Positions 60,321 through 64,000 of a DNA stretch of 64,000 nt are shown piece after piece; the stretch's first letter is position 1, and each line of letters opens with the position of its first letter. The position numbers were made by a program, and so were the translations under genes. Origin of the DNA: Saccharospirillum mangrovi (GTDB lineage Bacteria; Pseudomonadota; Gammaproteobacteria; Pseudomonadales; Natronospirillaceae); contig NZ_CP031415.1 of assembly GCF_003367315.1 (NCBI RefSeq), forward strand, positions 1,176,001 to 1,240,000, in the 5' to 3' direction. The notes beneath the pieces were generated by a model. It did not search any database and was not told the origin of the DNA. It saw only the letters and a list, made by a program, of their open reading frames with translations.

Positions 60321-61163
60321 ATGACAGAACGTACTTGGTTGATTACTGGAATTAATAGCGGCTTTGGCCGGTTGATGACTGAAACCTTGCTGGCGCGCGG
60401 AGAACGTGTGGCAGGAACAACGCGCAACCTGGCAGCAGTCAACGATCTTAAGGCTCAGTATGGCGAGCGGCTGTGGGTAGCCGTGCTCGACCTCACCGAC
60501 ACCGATGCGATTCACACAACGGTGCAACGGGCGTATGAGGAATTGGGCCGTATTGATGTCGTTGTTAATAACGCCGGCTATGGCTTGTTTGGCGCTGCGG
60601 AAGGACTCAGTAACGAACAAATACGACATCAGCTGGATACGAACCTGGTGGGTCCTATTCAGGTCGTTCGGGCGGCACTGCCTTTTCTGCGGCAACAGGC
60701 GGGTGGGCACATCATTCAGCTGTCCACTTATGGCGGTCAGGCAACGCACCCCGGTGCATCCTTGTATCACGCCAGCAAATGGGGGATTGAGGGTTTTATG
60801 GAATCACTGGCGGCAGAAGTATCTGCTTTTGGTATCAAGGTCACCCTGGTGGAGCCAGGTGGCGCGCGAACCGCTTTTCGTTCTGCCGCGAGCAGTAACC
60901 TGGGGCTTCGACTGGACGCCTACAAAGGAACACCGGCGGATATGGTGCATACGGTATTGACCGATCCGGCACGGGAGCCAAACGGTGATCCTGCCAAAAT
61001 GGCCGCAGCCATGATCAACTGTGTGGATATTGAGCCGGCACCGCGGCGTCTGATTTTGGGATCGGACGCCTACCGGATCATCCACGATGCGTTGTCACAG
61101 CGATTGGCTGAACTGGAAGCGCAGGAAGAAACAGCGGCGCAGACCGATATCAGCGCCGGCTGA
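60321..61163 (+). CDS. Short-chain dehydrogenase/reductase
   Basis: A 280-residue classical SDR. The NAD(P) loop is TGINSGFG (residues 8-15), NNAGYG follows, and the catalytic Ser, Tyr and Lys appear in IIQLSTYGG and YHASKWG. The GxxxGFG form and Arg after the second strand (TTRN) suggest NADP preference. Substrate unknown; likely controlled by the divergent LysR protein. ATG preceded by GGGAGAG. Confidence 0.92.
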   Translation: MTERTWLITGINSGFGRLMTETLLARGERVAGTTRNLAAVNDLKAQYGERLWVAVLDLTDTDAIHTTVQRAYEELGRIDVVVNNAGYGLFGAAEGLSNEQIRHQLDTNLVGPIQVVRAALPFLRQQAGGHIIQLSTYGGQATHPGASLYHASKWGIEGFMESLAAEVSAFGIKVTLVEPGGARTAFRSAASSNLGLRLDAYKGTPADMVHTVLTDPAREPNGDPAKMAAAMINCVDIEPAPRRLILGSDAYRIIHDALSQRLAELEAQEETAAQTDISAG

Positions 61164-61174
61164 TAGTGTGTCCG

Positions 61175-62101
61175 TCAGGTTTCCAGCAACACGCGGATAT
61201 GCGCTTCGGCGCTGTCCGCCAGCGCTTTCAGGTGATAGCCACCTTCCAGCATCGACACAATGCGCCCCTCACAAACCTCTTCCGCGACTTCAACAATGCG
61301 ACGGGTAATCCAGTCGTAGTCGGCCGTTTGCCAGTTCAGTTGGCCCAGTGGGTCGAGCGTGTGGGCGTCGAAGCCGGCGGAGATGAAGATCATTTCCGGT
61401 TGGTGGTCGAGCAGCGCAGGGCGCCAGCGGGCTTCCCAGTCGGCTTTTAGATCGTCGGCGGTGGCGAAGGTGATTTGAGGTGATAAGACGATGTGCGGGT
61501 GTTCGCTGGCCCAGTGTGAATTGGGGTAGAACGGGTGCTGGAAGCTGGAGCAGACCATAACCTCCGGTCGGCTCTCGAAGGCTTCGATGGTGCCGTTGCA
61601 TTGGTGCACGTCGAAATCGATGATGGCGACGCGTTTCAAACCGTGCACGGCGATGGCGTGAGCAGCAGCCACTGCAATGTTGTTGAAGAAGCAGAAGCCC
61701 ATCGTCACGTCGGGTTCGGCGTGGTGGCCCGGCGGGCGTACCGCGCAGAAGGCACGTTGGTATTCGCCGGCCATGATGGCGTCAACCGCGCCGGTACCAG
61801 CGCCGACCGCCCGGTACGCCGCTTCCCAGGTGTAAGGCCCCATTAACGTATCGGGGTCGGCTTGTATCAGGCCGTGTTCTGGGCTGATGCGGTCGAGTTG
61901 TTCGATGTAGATGTCGCTGTGAATGCGACGCACGGTTTCGGCGGTATCGAGGCGGGCTTCGCGTACATCCAGGCGCTGCATCAGTCCGGTTTCATCGAGT
62001 CGGCTGAGGATGGCTTCCAGTCGCTGCGGCGATTCCGGATGACCTTCGCCCATGTCATGCAGTTGGCAAACCGGATGATGGATGAGCGCTGTTCGAGTCA
62101 T
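61175..62101 (-). CDS. Histone deacetylase-family protein
   Basis: A 308-residue zinc-dependent deacetylase fold (acetylpolyamine/acetoin-utilisation type). Catalytic region RPPGHHAEPDVTMGFCFFNN is normal. The metal-site motif is DFDVHQCNGT where DVHHGNGT is usual: the Asp and first His ligands are kept but the next His and Gly are Gln and Cys. FISAGFDAHTLDPLG supplies the third ligand, and LEGGYH is near the C-terminus. Divergent from the Pat-like gene, which is thematically related (acyl-lysine modification). Confidence 0.9.
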   Translation of the reverse strand: MTRTALIHHPVCQLHDMGEGHPESPQRLEAILSRLDETGLMQRLDVREARLDTAETVRRIHSDIYIEQLDRISPEHGLIQADPDTLMGPYTWEAAYRAVGAGTGAVDAIMAGEYQRAFCAVRPPGHHAEPDVTMGFCFFNNIAVAAAHAIAVHGLKRVAIIDFDVHQCNGTIEAFESRPEVMVCSSFQHPFYPNSHWASEHPHIVLSPQITFATADDLKADWEARWRPALLDHQPEMIFISAGFDAHTLDPLGQLNWQTADYDWITRRIVEVAEEVCEGRIVSMLEGGYHLKALADSAEAHIRVLLET

Positions 62102-62174
62102 GCGGACGGTCCATTGAAAGGCAAGGCAGTATAAGGCTAGTCTTGTCGCGATTCATCCCGACTTTGGTGGTACC

Positions 62175-64000
62175 GTGCCCGACCTCAGTGCCTTTTTCCA
62201 GCCCAAAAGTGTTGCGGTTTTGGGTGCCTCAGAACGACCCGGCAGCATGGGCGCAGTGGTCACCACCAACTTGAAAGACGCCGGTTTTGAAGGCCGCATT
62301 TATGGCGTCAATCTCAAAGACTACGACCGCGTTTTCGGCTTTCCCTGTTACCGCTATGTGCGGCAAATTCCCGATCCGGTCGATCTGGCGCTGATTTGCC
62401 TGCCGCCGGAAACCATTTTGCGTGTGCTGCCGCAACTCGGTCGCAAAGGCATTAAGGCGGCCATCATTCTGACCGGCGGTCTGTCGCGGCGTCTGGCGGT
62501 GGAGCAAAAACGGCGTAACCAACGCATTGAGGAGTTGGCGCGCGAGCTGAACATCCGCATCCTGGGGCCGCATTGCTTGGGCGTTTTGGTGCCGGACGCC
62601 AAACTCAACGCCAGTTTTGCGCATTTGAACGCCGAACCGGGCCGGTCGGCCTACGTCGGGCATTCGGCGGCCCTGGGTTCGGCCTTGCTGGATTGGGCCG
62701 GCGCGCGCGGCATTGGCTTCTCACACTTTCTGACCGCCGGTTCCAGCGCTGATCTGCGCATCTCCGACATCGTCGACCATCTGTCCACCGACCGCCGCGT
62801 GCGCGCCATCCTGATTCACCTGGAACACATTCGCGACGCCAACCGTTTGTTGATCGCCATGCGTGCGGCCGCCCGCTCGAAAAAAGTGCTGGCGATCCGC
62901 ACTCAGGTGCAGGACAAACTGCCGCCGGGCCTGATTGACCGGCGCGCCGTCGATGACGAATTTTTCGCCCGTGCCGGGGTGTTGCAGGTTGATAGCGTCG
63001 ATGGCTTGTTCAGCGGTCTGGAAGTGCTGTCGCGGGCGCGGCCACTGCATCGGCCCAATCTGGCGATTGTCAGCAACGGACTCGGCCCGGCGATGCTGGC
63101 GCGCCAGCAGTTGCAGACGCTGGGCGGTGAATTGGCACCAGTCGGCACCGCCAGCGAGCGGTTGACGGATCTTTGGTACGCCGATGAAACCGGCTACAAC
63201 CCGGCCATTCTGCCCGCCAACGCCAGTGGCGACGATTACGTGCGGGTGCTGAGTGAATTGGAAAAGGAACACGCCATCGGCGGCATTCTGGTGGTGCATG
63301 GCCCGAACCGACGTTCCGACCCGACCGAAGTCGCCAAGAAACTACTGCCTTGGGTAAAGCGCAGCCGGCGCCTGGTGCTGACCTGTTTCCTCGGCGGCGT
63401 CAGCATTGGTAAGGCGCGGCAGGCGTTTGATGCGGCGGGTCTGCTGAATTTCGATTCGCCCAACGACGCCGTCGAGGCGTTTTTCACGCTGGCCAAACAC
63501 GAAATGGCGCAAGAGCGGCTGCGTGAAACGCCAACCTCCATGGCGCTCGGTTTCCAGCCGGATCGCGATCAGGCGTTGCAATTGTTCCGTCAGGCCGAAG
63601 AGCAAAAGCGCCGCTATTTCACCTGGGCTGAAGCGCGCATGTTGATGCGGCTTTATGGGTTCCAGATGGTCGATTCAACCTTTGGGGTCGACTTCGATCG
63701 GGTGCTGGAACGATTGACGCATCGCTATTTCCCGGCGTCGTTGCGCCTGGTGCACGAGGCCTACTGTTATCCGTTTGCCTACAACGAAACACCAGCGGAG
63801 CGTTGGCGCGGCGTGCGCATCGAACTGAATTCGCCGGAGGAACTGCGTCAGGCACGCGACGAACTGGAAGCCGAGAAAGCCGAGCGTTTCCCCAACAGCC
63901 GCACCCTTGGCTGGGGTGTGCAGCCGATGCGACGCAAGATCGATCACCTGCAATTCAGCTTGGGCATGACGCGCGATGAATCCTACGGGCCGTTGATTCT
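62175..64000 (+). CDS. Pat/YfiQ-like acyl-CoA synthetase-type protein (5' part)
   Basis: The first 608 residues of a protein resembling Salmonella Pat (YfiQ), a lysine acetyltransferase with a CoA-synthetase-like N-terminus. The CoA-binding domain starts FFQPKSVAVLGASERPGSMG. Several usual motifs are changed: GPN becomes GPH (ILGPHCLGVL) and the SQS motif becomes GHS (YVGHSAALGSALLDWA). The ATP-grasp part (about residues 495-608) lacks the HKS signature. A C-terminal GNAT domain, if any, is beyond the right edge. GTG at 62175 is the only start that fits; no upstream in-frame start is visible. Confidence 0.85.
   Translation, partial: MPDLSAFFQPKSVAVLGASERPGSMGAVVTTNLKDAGFEGRIYGVNLKDYDRVFGFPCYRYVRQIPDPVDLALICLPPETILRVLPQLGRKGIKAAIILTGGLSRRLAVEQKRRNQRIEELARELNIRILGPHCLGVLVPDAKLNASFAHLNAEPGRSAYVGHSAALGSALLDWAGARGIGFSHFLTAGSSADLRISDIVDHLSTDRRVRAILIHLEHIRDANRLLIAMRAAARSKKVLAIRTQVQDKLPPGLIDRRAVDDEFFARAGVLQVDSVDGLFSGLEVLSRARPLHRPNLAIVSNGLGPAMLARQQLQTLGGELAPVGTASERLTDLWYADETGYNPAILPANASGDDYVRVLSELEKEHAIGGILVVHGPNRRSDPTEVAKKLLPWVKRSRRLVLTCFLGGVSIGKARQAFDAAGLLNFDSPNDAVEAFFTLAKHEMAQERLRETPTSMALGFQPDRDQALQLFRQAEEQKRRYFTWAEARMLMRLYGFQMVDSTFGVDFDRVLERLTHRYFPASLRLVHEAYCYPFAYNETPAERWRGVRIELNSPEELRQARDELEAEKAERFPNSRTLGWGVQPMRRKIDHLQFSLGMTRDESYGPLI

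Overview
The window is housekeeping chromosome from a moderately GC-rich gammaproteobacterium. Gene order (map-rpsB-tsf-pyrH-frr, uppS to dnaE-accA, pyrG-eno-ftsB-ispD-ispF-truD-pcm-nlpD-rpoS, fdxA-mutS-pncC-recA-recX-alaS-lysC-csrA-tRNAs) matches Pseudomonadales/Oceanospirillales-type genomes. A marine or halophilic oceanospirillum-like host is my inference, supported by the sodium-pumping oadGAB and a TRAP uptake operon. No marker gene here fixes the genus.

1-33.9 kb: a divergent promoter region separates map-glnD (minus; glnD runs off the left edge) from rpsB-tsf. Then come pyrH-frr and a long, tightly overlapped envelope operon: uppS, cdsA, dxr, rseP, bamA, skp, lpxD, fabZ, lpxA, lpxB, rnhB, dnaE. 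accA, a GNAT gene and tilS follow, then pyrG, eno, ftsB, ispD, ispF, truD, pcm, a DUF368 polyprenyl-phosphate translocase, nlpD and rpoS. Together these serve translation, nucleotide supply, isoprenoid and undecaprenyl-phosphate synthesis, lipid A, outer-membrane assembly and fatty-acid synthesis. kdsA (often between pyrG and eno) and surE (usually between truD and pcm) are absent from their expected places.

33.9-45.3 kb: fdxA and mutS (minus), pncC, recA with a perfect LexA box, recX, alaS, lysC, csrA, tRNA-Ser(GCT), two identical tRNA-Arg(ACG) genes and dusC (minus).

45.6-55.1 kb: oadG-oadA-oadB, a sodium-pumping decarboxylase. Next is a three-gene cassette: a MotA/ExbB-type channel protein with a long coiled-coil tail (ZorA-like), an OmpA/MotB-type protein (ZorB-like) and an unrecognised 164-residue Cys/His-rich protein. 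This is the best candidate for an under-described system. A TRAP operon with a TatT-type lipoprotein follows (tatT-dctP-dctQ-dctM).

55.2-56.0 kb: a rearranged tRNA array (Val-Asp, Asp, Val-Asp) with a truncated tRNA-Val and a decayed tRNA-Asp, showing recent duplication.

56.2-64.0 kb: a FadH-type 2,4-dienoyl-CoA reductase, an RbgA/YlqF-type GTPase, a LysR/SDR divergent pair, a histone-deacetylase-family protein with an altered metal-site motif, and the start of a Pat/YfiQ-like acyl-CoA synthetase-type protein that leaves the right edge.
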